In this document: positions 1 through 5,389 of the stretch, piece by piece
How the letters are laid out: the number at the start of each line of letters is the position of its first letter
Numbering within the stretch: the first letter of the stretch is position 1
Assembly (NCBI GenBank): GCA_910584715.1
Contig: CAJUAN010000066.1
Span: 1-5,389 of the forward strand
Source of the DNA: an uncultured Oscillospiraceae bacterium
GTDB lineage: Bacteria > Bacillota > Clostridia > Oscillospirales > Ruminococcaceae
Direction of reading: 5' to 3'
Length of the DNA: 5,389 bases
The notes under the pieces: generated by a model
Databases searched by the model: none
What the model was told of the DNA's origin: nothing
The model's input: only the letters and a program-made list of their open reading frames with translations
Position numbers and translations under genes: made by a program

Positions 1-608
1 TGTTCTCCGAGGATTGAAACCATAAAAACACGTTGCCGATTCTGGGGAATCCCGAAATCCCGTGCATTGAGTACCTTCCAGTAATTGGAATAGCCCTGAG
101 CCTCCAGCCACTCGCGCCAGCGTTTGAAGTTATCGGCGTGTTTCTTGAATGTCAACGCCTTTACATTCTCCATAAGGAGGTATCGTGGACGTTTAGCCTC
201 GATAGCGCGGGCGCATTCCCACAATAACGATGAACGGGTGCCGGAACCCTCCGCGAATCCGCGTTGCTTCCCGGCGGTACTTATATCCTGACAAGGGAAT
301 GAATAGGTGAATAAATCAAAGTCGGGCATTTCCGCACTGGTCCAGTCTATCAGCGTAATATCCCCGTAGTTGGGAAATCTTTCCGTAATTTCCTTTGTCG
401 GAGTGTATGCCTTTATATCGAGACGGTCGATTCTTTCGCCGGCAAGACGCGGATCGCGGGCGGCGTAATATGCCGCCACTGCGTAGCGGTCAATTTCCGA
501 AAAGCCCACCACCTCGTAATCAAAAGAGGGATAAGCCGTTTTCAGTCGTTCGAGGGCTATTGACTGACTGCCATAACCGGCGAACGCTTCAAATACTCGT
601 AATTTCAT
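1..608 (-). CDS. DNA (cytosine-5-)-methyltransferase, N-terminal 202 residues (3' end outside window)
   Basis: This enzyme should transfer a methyl group from S-adenosylmethionine to C5 of cytosine in a specific DNA site. Visible motifs, in family order: motif I FAGYGSQ (residues 9-15, AdoMet binding), a motif II-like FSEID (36-40), motif IV SFPCQDIS (103-110) with catalytic Cys106, motif VI MENV (146-149) with Glu147, and motif VIII QNRQRVF (189-195). The target-recognition domain and motifs IX-X lie beyond position 1, so the recognition site cannot be predicted and completeness is unknown. The start is the ATG at 608-606, which shares ATGA with the TGA of the upstream PAPS-reductase-like gene, suggesting translational coupling. 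No restriction endonuclease is visible, so it may be an orphan phage methyltransferase protecting the element's DNA (inference). All N-terminal catalytic motifs present look intact. Confidence 0.95.
   Translation of the reverse strand, partial: MKLRVFEAFAGYGSQSIALERLKTAYPSFDYEVVGFSEIDRYAVAAYYAARDPRLAGERIDRLDIKAYTPTKEITERFPNYGDITLIDWTSAEMPDFDLFTYSFPCQDISTAGKQRGFAEGSGTRSSLLWECARAIEAKRPRYLLMENVKALTFKKHADNFKRWREWLEAQGYSNYWKVLNARDFGIPQNRQRVFMVSILGE
605..608 (-). promoter_or_regulatory. ATGA stop/start overlap coupling two modification genes
   Basis: On the minus strand the bases ATGA contain both the ATG of the methyltransferase and the TGA of the PAPS-reductase-like gene. Such overlaps commonly give translational coupling by re-initiation. 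No Shine-Dalgarno motif is evident upstream, so the methyltransferase probably depends on ribosomes arriving from the upstream gene (inference). Confidence 0.7.
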
Positions 609-1544
609 AAAATCGAAAAAAGGTTTGCCGGTTCTTCATCAGGAAGGAAGCGGCCGTTAACTTGTAATGCTTTTCGCATGGCTTCGCGGAATGATACCCC
701 GTTATTGGTGTAACCCATAATCATATCATAACATTTGGGGTGTTCCCGCAAAAGCGTATCAAATCGCGTATCATCTGCGAACTGTGAACCGAATCCGCAA
801 CCCATACAGCCTGTTCTTGCCGCCCCTTTATGATAGATTTCGGCGATTGGTAGATTTTGAGCGCGAATGTATTCCCAAATATCGGCTTCGGTCCAAATCG
901 AAAGCGGCTTACTTGCCGGAGATTCCCCGAAAACGTTGCAGCCGCCTTGCCTTAGATACTGTGTTTCGCGTAATTTGCTTTCGGCGGCCATAGTTCCGAC
1001 AATCGGACGGCGACCGGTTTCCCGCTCGAATCGGTGAAAAGGCTCCTTTTTTAATTTGTTGCAACACATTGCCGAAGTCTCGTAAGGCTCTGTCAATAGG
1101 TAACGCCATTTCAAAGCAAGCCTGAATTTACCGTTGCCCATATATATCCCGGCGGTCTTGGAATGTGGATTTATCCTTACTTTGTGAACCCTGTCCGCTG
1201 TTTCTTTTCCGATAAGAGGAAAGACGTATTTCGCCCATATCTGGCGCGGTGTGAATTGCGGGCGAATAATGCTAATGACAGCCCCGGCAGCTTGCGTCTG
1301 GCGCACAAACTTGATTATTTCGGGATATTCGTTGCCGGTATTGCAGAACACCGCGAGAATGTCCGGGAAAAGAACCCGGCAAAGGTGCAATAAAACCGTG
1401 CTGTCTTTCCCTCCCGAAAAGGAACAATAAACCTTATCAAGTCCACCTAAACGGGAAACAAAAGTGTCAATCGTTCCGAGGGTATGGTCGATTTTTTTGT
1501 GATAGCGTCCAGCGTTGCCGGGCTTCCAGTGTCTTGCTATCCAT
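605..1544 (-). CDS. PAPS reductase/DndC-like PP-loop protein, frameshifted near its N-terminus
   Basis: Members of this family use a PP-loop to bind ATP or a sulfonucleotide in sulfur transfer or reduction. Read as one 312-residue protein it has the PP-loop SGGKDS at 43-48, NTGNEYPEI just after it, a CC-x-x-K/R-K-like pair (Cys160-Cys161, CCNKLKK), and a GCMGCG motif (Cys246, Cys249). The CC plus CxxC arrangement resembles the [4Fe-4S] ligands of APS reductases and DndC-type proteins. I see no C-terminal ECGLH-type catalytic cysteine motif, so classical sulfate assimilation is unlikely. The ATG at 1544 opens a 25-codon frame ending at TGA 1469-1467. The main frame, carrying the PP-loop, has no ATG, GTG or TTG before a TTG at 1390, which lies after the loop. 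The frames join at A7 (1498-1492) if one A is dropped, giving TLEARQRWTLSQKIDHT, a pattern I recall for phage homologues. Its TGA overlaps the methyltransferase ATG. Family assignment is firm; substrate is unknown. Confidence 0.88.
1492..1498 (-). repeat. A7 homopolymer at the frameshift point
   Basis: The minus strand reads CAAAAAAAT here (T7 on the plus strand), at codons 16-18 of the PAPS-reductase-like gene. Six A residues would keep the ATG at 1544 in frame with the PP-loop; seven do not. A -1 ribosomal shift gives the third frame, which soon meets a TAG, so only loss of one base (or gain of two) restores the protein. A seven-base run is prone both to sequencing error and to slippage. 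Confidence 0.85.
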
Positions 1545-1556
1545 AACGGTAACAGT

Positions 1557-4478
1557 TTAGAAGGGTAGTTTTTCCTGTTGCGGGGGTTGTGGGGGTGGAT
1601 TCTTGATTCTGTCCGATTCGGCTACCGTGCGGAGATAAATCATTTCTTTCTGCACTTTCTTATGTGTAACCGGGTCTTCAATTCTCCGCATGATTCTCTG
1701 TCCGCTGTTGCATAGGTCTTGCGGATTCAGTTCTGCGACATATTCGCACGTATAGCAAAAGCCTTTCAGTGCTTTGGTAAACCTCTGCATTGACCATTTA
1801 TGATTGCCGGAAAAACTCTTGAAGGCGTTAAACGCCTCTTCCCTGACAATTTCGGTATTCAGGTGGTCGCCGTTTCCGTTCTCATCGACAGAGAAATACA
1901 TTTCGGCCCAGTCTTGGAAGTTGTCGCCCATATCCCGGAGGAACTTGCGGAAAATGATATTGTCAATCCGTGGCTCGATTTTTACCGGCATATTCGCGAC
2001 AGAAAGATAGAATCGGACGCATTGCATGAAGAAATTTATATCTGCCTCCCATTCCGCCTCTGTATAGGTTGACGAATATAAATCTTTGTTGAAATCGTCG
2101 TAAATACGCCGTGTTTCGAGGTAGTCGTTATCTTCCGTCTGCTGGTGGTAGTAATCGGAGAACACAACAAAGAGCATACGGCCGACGCTTGAACCGTCAA
2201 ATTCTTTCGGCACATAGTTTGTGGTAAACGCAAACTTCGGGGCCTCGTTGAATTTCAGTGTATAGGCTGAAACGTTCTTCGTGTTTATGGTTATGTCGGA
2301 GGTGATGTTGTCGTAAAACTGTTTGAACGGCAGATATTCGTCGCAATCATCTACAACCACAATTCCGAGGTGTTTACTAATCTGCTCGAAAGCAAATTGA
2401 TTTTCCAGAAGCCGGGGGTTGCGTCCGCTTATCTTCAGCCACCGTGTGATGTGGGAAAGTGCGCGGAACATGAAGGATTTGCCCGAACGTCCGTTGCATT
2501 GGTCGTTTTCGCCCACGATATTATCCATTACGAACGGGGCCCATGCGCGGGAATCGGATTTGAAACGGTGCAGCATAAATCCGATTGTAAAAATCTTATT
2601 TATAAGACACTGTTTTTGTTCCTGTATCTCGGCAGGGGTGAGGCGCGGCCCGGCAATGTCGAATTTGTGTTCCTTGCGGTATGCCTCGATTTGCTCGGCA
2701 GTCCATTCGCCCGGCATTTGTTCCAGTTCCTTACGCCAATAGATACGCGATGAATTTATCAGGTATCTGAAGTAATTGGAGGTGTGGGGCTGAACCTCGA
2801 TATTGAAATCTTCGCTGTCGTATCGTCCTTCCGGGTGGGTAATCTCGAACATAGCGGGAAGGAATCGAATATTATGCGGTATTACGTTTTCTTCCCAAAC
2901 ATAGCGTCCGCCGACGGAAATACGGTTTTCGTGCTTGGTTATTTCTTCGCCTGTTACTTCAGCCGAGAACGTCGGGAAATAAAAGAACTGCGAACGTTCG
3001 GTGTAGTTGGTGAAATCCGGGTCAGCCTCCCGCAATGCTTCGAGCGAGGAAAGGGAAAGTGTCGGGGTCGATAATATCAGGTTTCTGAGTTCTCTCGGCT
3101 GTCGCGTCTGAATAGACCATTTATGCACAAATTCGCGTATTTCTTTCGGAGTAACAAGGGCTACGATATTGCCTGTAATATGGATAAATTGTGTTGCCGG
3201 AGCGTGTTTGTCGCGGAGCGTATAGAATCCGTTCAACATCAAAAATTCATGGAGACAGGAAATGTCGATACTATATTTGTAGCGGCCTTTGTTTTTTCCG
3301 TCCTCACCTTTTGCGCTTACCCATTGGCGGGTCCAGAACTTCGCCGGGGTTGCAAGTTCGAGAAGTCCGCGAAAATCACTGTTGTTTTTCCAAATCTCTA
3401 TCCAATCCCGGAAGTCTTTCCGGGGGTTGCCACGGTGGTCTCGGTAATTAGTGAGTTCGTCGGGCAGCCATATCGTATGAATGTCGATGAAACGCAAAGC
3501 AAGTTTCGTTCCTCTATCTCGCCCGGTCGTGTCGATGTCCGGGATATTATAGACGGTTTCGACATATCGGGTTATCTGACTGTATTCTTCTTGCGAAACA
3601 TTGTATGACTCGGAGTTGAACCACAGAGGGTGGTAGCCGAGGGAACGGACGCAAATCGCGTCGCGCTCACCGGAGCAAATGATGGCTTCCGGCAGCTTCT
3701 TTTCTTTGTATGGCTTGCCCTCGTTCGCCGGGTCTGTATTGAAGGCCCTTTCTTCAGCCTCGTTATATGTCCGATAGGCTGCGATAAGCTCAAACAGTCC
3801 GTTGATGTAACTTTGCGGCTTTTTACCTCTGGGCTGGTATTGGAATCGCCATTGCTTATCGGCGTTAAGAGGCTCGTATATCTTATAAAACCGGTCGGGT
3901 TTGCCGCTCGCGTCAGTAAACCAACATTCCCGCATAAAAATCGGATAATTTTCATTGGGGAACTTGTGTGTTGCTTCGCGGTTCTTTACAGATGTGAGAC
4001 GTTTTACACGGTACCAGTGTAATGCTTTCAGATGTTCAGGGGTAACACGCGGCCCCATAATGGAACATTGGGATTTTGTAAATTCTTGGTCTATATCCCA
4101 CGTATATTCCCCCTCCTGTTGCTCCGAGGTAGCCGGTTCGCGTCTTATATCCGGGCGATTGATTGAACGTGTTATTTCATCCTGTATGTTGAATATGGCC
4201 GAGAGGTCGAGGATTGCTTCAGTGAATGAAATACCCTTTGCCTCCATGTGTATCTGTATGGGGTCAACGGCGCGGCCTTCACCTCCGAAGTCAGTAAGTT
4301 TCCAGACTTGCCCCTTTGATGTCTTGAACAGTTTTACCCGTGCGCTCGGTGTCCGTTCATCAGGACGGGCACGGAACGGTTTGTTTGTCCGTGCCGATTC
4401 CACAGCCTCCGGGTAATGCAGCGCGATGATACGGAGGCCGTCGTCGGTTGCCGCGTATAGCCTTTCAGGTGTTACCAT
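1557..4478 (-). CDS. Toprim/SF3-type primase-helicase (replication protein)
   Basis: This 973-residue protein probably primes and unwinds DNA for replication of the element. Residues 1-98 resemble the N-terminal DNA-binding fold of DnaG-type primases (DERTPSA at 40-46, then WKLTDFGGEG) but lack the zinc-binding Cys/His residues. A Toprim-like region follows at about 262-345, with CSGERDA at 268-274 and PDIDTTG at 313-319; Ser269 stands where the usual catalytic Glu would be. The C-terminal half holds an SF3/AAA+-like ATPase: P-loop NGRSGKS at 662-668, Walker B IVVVDDCDE at 706-714, sensor TTNY with Asn754, and SSVGR with Arg767 as a possible arginine finger. The tail is rich in Pro and Gln (PPPQPPQQ). 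The ATG at 4478 is preceded by an in-frame TAA two codons upstream, which fixes the longest start. Twelve bases separate its TAA from the ATG of the next gene. Helicase class is well supported; primase activity is inferred from architecture. Confidence 0.88.
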   Translation of the reverse strand: MVTPERLYAATDDGLRIIALHYPEAVESARTNKPFRARPDERTPSARVKLFKTSKGQVWKLTDFGGEGRAVDPIQIHMEAKGISFTEAILDLSAIFNIQDEITRSINRPDIRREPATSEQQEGEYTWDIDQEFTKSQCSIMGPRVTPEHLKALHWYRVKRLTSVKNREATHKFPNENYPIFMRECWFTDASGKPDRFYKIYEPLNADKQWRFQYQPRGKKPQSYINGLFELIAAYRTYNEAEERAFNTDPANEGKPYKEKKLPEAIICSGERDAICVRSLGYHPLWFNSESYNVSQEEYSQITRYVETVYNIPDIDTTGRDRGTKLALRFIDIHTIWLPDELTNYRDHRGNPRKDFRDWIEIWKNNSDFRGLLELATPAKFWTRQWVSAKGEDGKNKGRYKYSIDISCLHEFLMLNGFYTLRDKHAPATQFIHITGNIVALVTPKEIREFVHKWSIQTRQPRELRNLILSTPTLSLSSLEALREADPDFTNYTERSQFFYFPTFSAEVTGEEITKHENRISVGGRYVWEENVIPHNIRFLPAMFEITHPEGRYDSEDFNIEVQPHTSNYFRYLINSSRIYWRKELEQMPGEWTAEQIEAYRKEHKFDIAGPRLTPAEIQEQKQCLINKIFTIGFMLHRFKSDSRAWAPFVMDNIVGENDQCNGRSGKSFMFRALSHITRWLKISGRNPRLLENQFAFEQISKHLGIVVVDDCDEYLPFKQFYDNITSDITINTKNVSAYTLKFNEAPKFAFTTNYVPKEFDGSSVGRMLFVVFSDYYHQQTEDNDYLETRRIYDDFNKDLYSSTYTEAEWEADINFFMQCVRFYLSVANMPVKIEPRIDNIIFRKFLRDMGDNFQDWAEMYFSVDENGNGDHLNTEIVREEAFNAFKSFSGNHKWSMQRFTKALKGFCYTCEYVAELNPQDLCNSGQRIMRRIEDPVTHKKVQKEMIYLRTVAESDRIKNPPPQPPQQEKLPF

Positions 4479-4483
4479 ATCAT

Positions 4484-4504
4484 ATTACAAATTACATAAT
4501 TACA
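4484..4504 (-). repeat. Three TGTAAT direct repeats just upstream of the primase start
   Basis: On the plus strand ATTACA begins at 4484, 4491 and 4499, so TGTAAT occurs three times on the minus strand at 7-8 base spacing, ending 6 bases before the primase ATG. The stretch is AT-rich and also contains the inverted pair AATTA-CA-TAATT (4490-4501). TAATTTG (minus strand, 4494-4488) is one base short of the Bacteroidota -7 element TAnnTTTG, but I found no well-spaced -33 TTTG. It may be a promoter/operator, a replication-protein binding site, or low-complexity sequence. Confidence 0.4.
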
Positions 4505-4625
4505 AAAATTTATGGCGGTTTTTACCCCCCCCGATTTTCTTAAAATCGGTTGAGCCAGTTATTGTTCCGCAAAATTGCCGAGAATCGGCGTTCGCGGGAA
4601 GGACGGCCAAAACGTTGTTATTCAT
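4500..4625 (-). CDS. Possible 41-aa small protein of unknown function
   Basis: This frame begins with MNNNVLAVLPANAD and ends with KNRHKFL. Support is weak: its ATG overlaps the end of the preceding small gene by 8 bases, in the same style as the neighbouring gene junction. No domain, signal peptide or membrane segment is evident. It crosses a hairpin and a run of eight G residues (4532-4525). If that run were one base shorter, the frame would continue to a TAA at 4474-4472, overlapping the primase ATG. It could equally be non-coding leader sequence carrying hairpins. Confidence 0.3.
   Translation of the reverse strand: MNNNVLAVLPANADSRQFCGTITGSTDFKKIGGGKNRHKFL
4525..4549 (-). repeat. Perfect 8-bp hairpin next to a G8 run in the primase leader
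   Basis: CCGATTTT (4531-4538) and AAAATCGG (4542-4549) form perfect inverted arms around a 3-base loop, followed on the minus strand by a run of eight G residues (4532-4525, two of them in the arm). There is no U-tract after it on the minus strand, so it is not a typical intrinsic terminator. A weaker 5-bp hairpin, GCCGA-GAA-TCGGC, lies upstream at 4577-4589. Possible roles are an attenuator, mRNA-stability element or protein-binding site. Confidence 0.5.
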
Positions 4626-4794
4626 ATTGGAAGATGTTTAGTTGAATACAGTAGCCGAAAGACTTCAGCCGGGCTTCGATTCTTTCGGAGCGATTCACCT
4701 CCGGCACAGTGGCCACCCTTTGGTTCTTGGCAAAGACATAGCCACGGCGACGCGCATAGTAGCGGAGGTTATACAACGCTTTAGGTTCTTGCAT
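4618..4794 (-). CDS. Small basic protein, 58 aa, unknown function
   Basis: I do not recognise a named family. The protein has a strongly basic N-terminal half (YYARRRGY at residues 12-19, then KNQR) and ends in LNIFQYE. The RR-GY pattern resembles small basic proteins often found in early regions of Bacteroidota phages. No Cys motif or membrane segment is seen; the only Cys is at residue 49. The frame is open further upstream to 4932, but those codons lie entirely within the 93-aa gene. The ATG at 4794 gives a 14-base overlap with that gene's stop and is the best start. It is probably cotranscribed with its neighbours. Function could be nucleic-acid binding, judged only from charge. Confidence 0.6.
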   Translation of the reverse strand: MQEPKALYNLRYYARRRGYVFAKNQRVATVPEVNRSERIEARLKSFGYCIQLNIFQYE

Positions 4795-5062
4795 TGGAAA
4801 CAGAAACGTCGGTATCGTATATTGCCGATATGGCATTGCAAACAATGTCTGTAAGTTCGCCCATTGGGAGGTCATGAGAAATACGGACACAACCGTTTTT
4901 ATCATCATCAAAGAACACTTCGGTGGCTTCAATGCCTCCGGCTTCGTTGATTTTATCGGCGATTTTGAGTGGCAGACGTTTGTGTTTTATCGTCAGCATT
5001 GCGCGTTCTGCGCTGGCGTTAAGTATGGCGGAATATGCGCCAAAGGTGATTTCTTTTTTCAT
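4781..5062 (-). CDS. Hypothetical protein, 93 aa, unknown function
   Basis: No family is recognised. The protein begins MKKEITFGAY, has a mixed hydrophobic/charged pattern consistent with a small soluble alpha/beta fold, an acidic FFDDDKNG stretch at residues 50-57, and a hydrophobic segment around 70-82 (LTDIVCNAISAIY) too short and polar for a clear transmembrane helix. There is no signal peptide. The start at 5062 is the only ATG near the top of the frame and follows an A-rich sequence (CGAAAA) rather than a Shine-Dalgarno motif. It lies 40 bases after the HTH-like gene, and its stop overlaps the next gene by 14 bases. Orderly spacing and overlap support it as a real gene. Confidence 0.72.
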   Translation of the reverse strand: MKKEITFGAYSAILNASAERAMLTIKHKRLPLKIADKINEAGGIEATEVFFDDDKNGCVRISHDLPMGELTDIVCNAISAIYDTDVSVSNART

Positions 5063-5081
5063 TTTTCGAGTAGGTTAATAT

Positions 5082-5095
5082 ACCTCCCCGGAGGT
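5082..5095. repeat. Inverted repeat in the gap between the HTH-like and 93-aa genes
   Basis: ACCTCC (5082-5087) and GGAGGT (5090-5095) are perfect 6-base inverted arms separated by CC, nearly filling the short gap 5063-5102. On the minus strand the second arm reads GGAGGT, like an anti-SD-complementary motif, but it sits about 19 bases before the ATG at 5062, too far for ordinary use, and would be paired within the hairpin. No U-tract follows. It could be an operator for the adjacent HTH-like protein, a weak attenuator, or chance. Confidence 0.45.
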
Positions 5096-5102
5096 CGGAC
5101 GC

Positions 5103-5389
5103 TTACGCCTTCGCCCCTCCCTCCGGCTTGGTAATTGTGAATATTTCTTTTCCTGACACCTGAAGGCTCACACGGTTGATGTCTCTTTGCGAGGCCGGAC
5201 GTATGGAACAGTTTCCATAAACCCAGTTGTTAACCGTGTGCAGCGGCACAAGGCAAGCGTCAACCAAAAGGTGCTTCGTCTTGTTATAGTCCTTGCGTGG
5301 CAAAGAATCAAGCCAACCGCGTAAAATTTCGTTTGGTGAAGAATCCAAATAGAAACGCACGATTTTGCCAACAAACCGCTGAATAAAAG
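5103..5389 (-). CDS. Small HTH-like DNA-binding protein, 5' end probably outside window
   Basis: The frame is open to the window edge (FIQRFVGKI precedes the first usable start, a GTG at 5360), so the true start may lie beyond 5389; from the GTG the protein would be 85 aa. The section at about 27-63 (GTG numbering) resembles a helix-turn-helix: a hydrophobic helix KHLLVDAC, then LVPLHTVNNWVYGN, the last part like a recognition helix with a conserved Trp, then RPASQRDINRVS. The tail is basic and Gly/Ala-rich. It is the first gene seen in this run of early genes, so it may be a small regulator or replication accessory protein (inference). The HTH call is from pattern only; no specific family is claimed. 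Confidence 0.65.
   Translation of the reverse strand, partial: FIQRFVGKIVRFYLDSSPNEILRGWLDSLPRKDYNKTKHLLVDACLVPLHTVNNWVYGNCSIRPASQRDINRVSLQVSGKEIFTITKPEGGAKA

Noticed and set aside
605..1390. TTG at 1390 as the start of the PAPS-reductase-like gene
   Set aside because: It would remove the SGGKDS PP-loop, the defining motif, which is fully encoded just upstream.
1492..1498. Programmed -1 ribosomal frameshift on A7
   Set aside because: A -1 shift enters the third frame, which soon reaches a TAG; the needed change is loss of one base.
3123..3608. 161-aa plus-strand ORF
   Set aside because: It lies wholly antisense to the primase-helicase, whose motifs are intact, and shows no recognisable domain.
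2634..4055. Repeated GPR(V/L)TP motif in the primase (residues 142-147 and 610-615)
   Set aside because: The similarity stops after a few residues, so it does not support an internal duplication.
3955..4416. 153-aa plus-strand ORF, with similar ones at 2370-2753 and 3630-4022
   Set aside because: All are antisense shadows of the primase-helicase coding sequence with no recognisable domain.
4531..4549. Intrinsic terminator before the primase gene
   Set aside because: The hairpin is AT-rich and is followed on the minus strand by G residues, not a U-tract.
4795..4932. Longer N-terminus for the 58-aa protein
   Set aside because: The extension lies entirely inside the 93-aa gene in another frame; the ATG at 4794 gives a normal short overlap.
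5168..5374. 68-aa minus-strand ORF
   Set aside because: It overlaps the HTH-like gene in another frame and shows no recognisable pattern.

Overview
The window looks like part of the early (replication and DNA-modification) region of a temperate phage, prophage or related mobile element from a Bacteroidales-type host. This rests on the gene content: a small helix-turn-helix-like protein, tiny unknown genes, a Toprim/SF3 primase-helicase, an SGGKDS-type PAPS-reductase-like protein and a DNA cytosine methyltransferase. It also rests on the tight packing and on start codons without Shine-Dalgarno motifs, as is usual in Bacteroidota. No structural, integrase or host gene is visible, so phage versus integrative element cannot be decided here.

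Every supported gene lies on the minus strand, so transcription runs from high to low coordinates. In order: a 5'-open HTH-like protein (5389-5103); a 40-base gap with an inverted repeat; a 93-aa unknown protein (5062-4781); a 58-aa basic protein (4794-4618) overlapping it by 14 bases; a doubtful 41-aa ORF (4625-4500) overlapping that by 8 bases; an AT-rich leader with three TGTAAT repeats; a 973-aa primase-helicase (4478-1557); the PAPS-reductase-like gene (1544-605); and a cytosine-C5 methyltransferase (608 to beyond position 1), whose start overlaps the preceding stop as ATGA.

The most notable point is in the PAPS-reductase-like gene. Its ATP-binding SGGKDS loop has no ATG, GTG or TTG start upstream of it in its own frame. 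A good start (ATG at 1544) lies in another frame, and the two frames join into a family-like N-terminus only if a run of seven A residues (minus strand, 1498-1492) is read as six. This could be a sequencing error, a mutation, transcriptional slippage, or a phase-variable switch. Because the methyltransferase start is coupled to the end of this gene, a frameshift could affect both enzymes.

Functionally, the primase-helicase would serve replication of the element. The last two genes look like a nucleic-acid modification or anti-restriction pair; that pairing is inference. The primase lacks the zinc-binding cysteines of CHC2 domains and has Ser where Toprim domains normally have their catalytic Glu.
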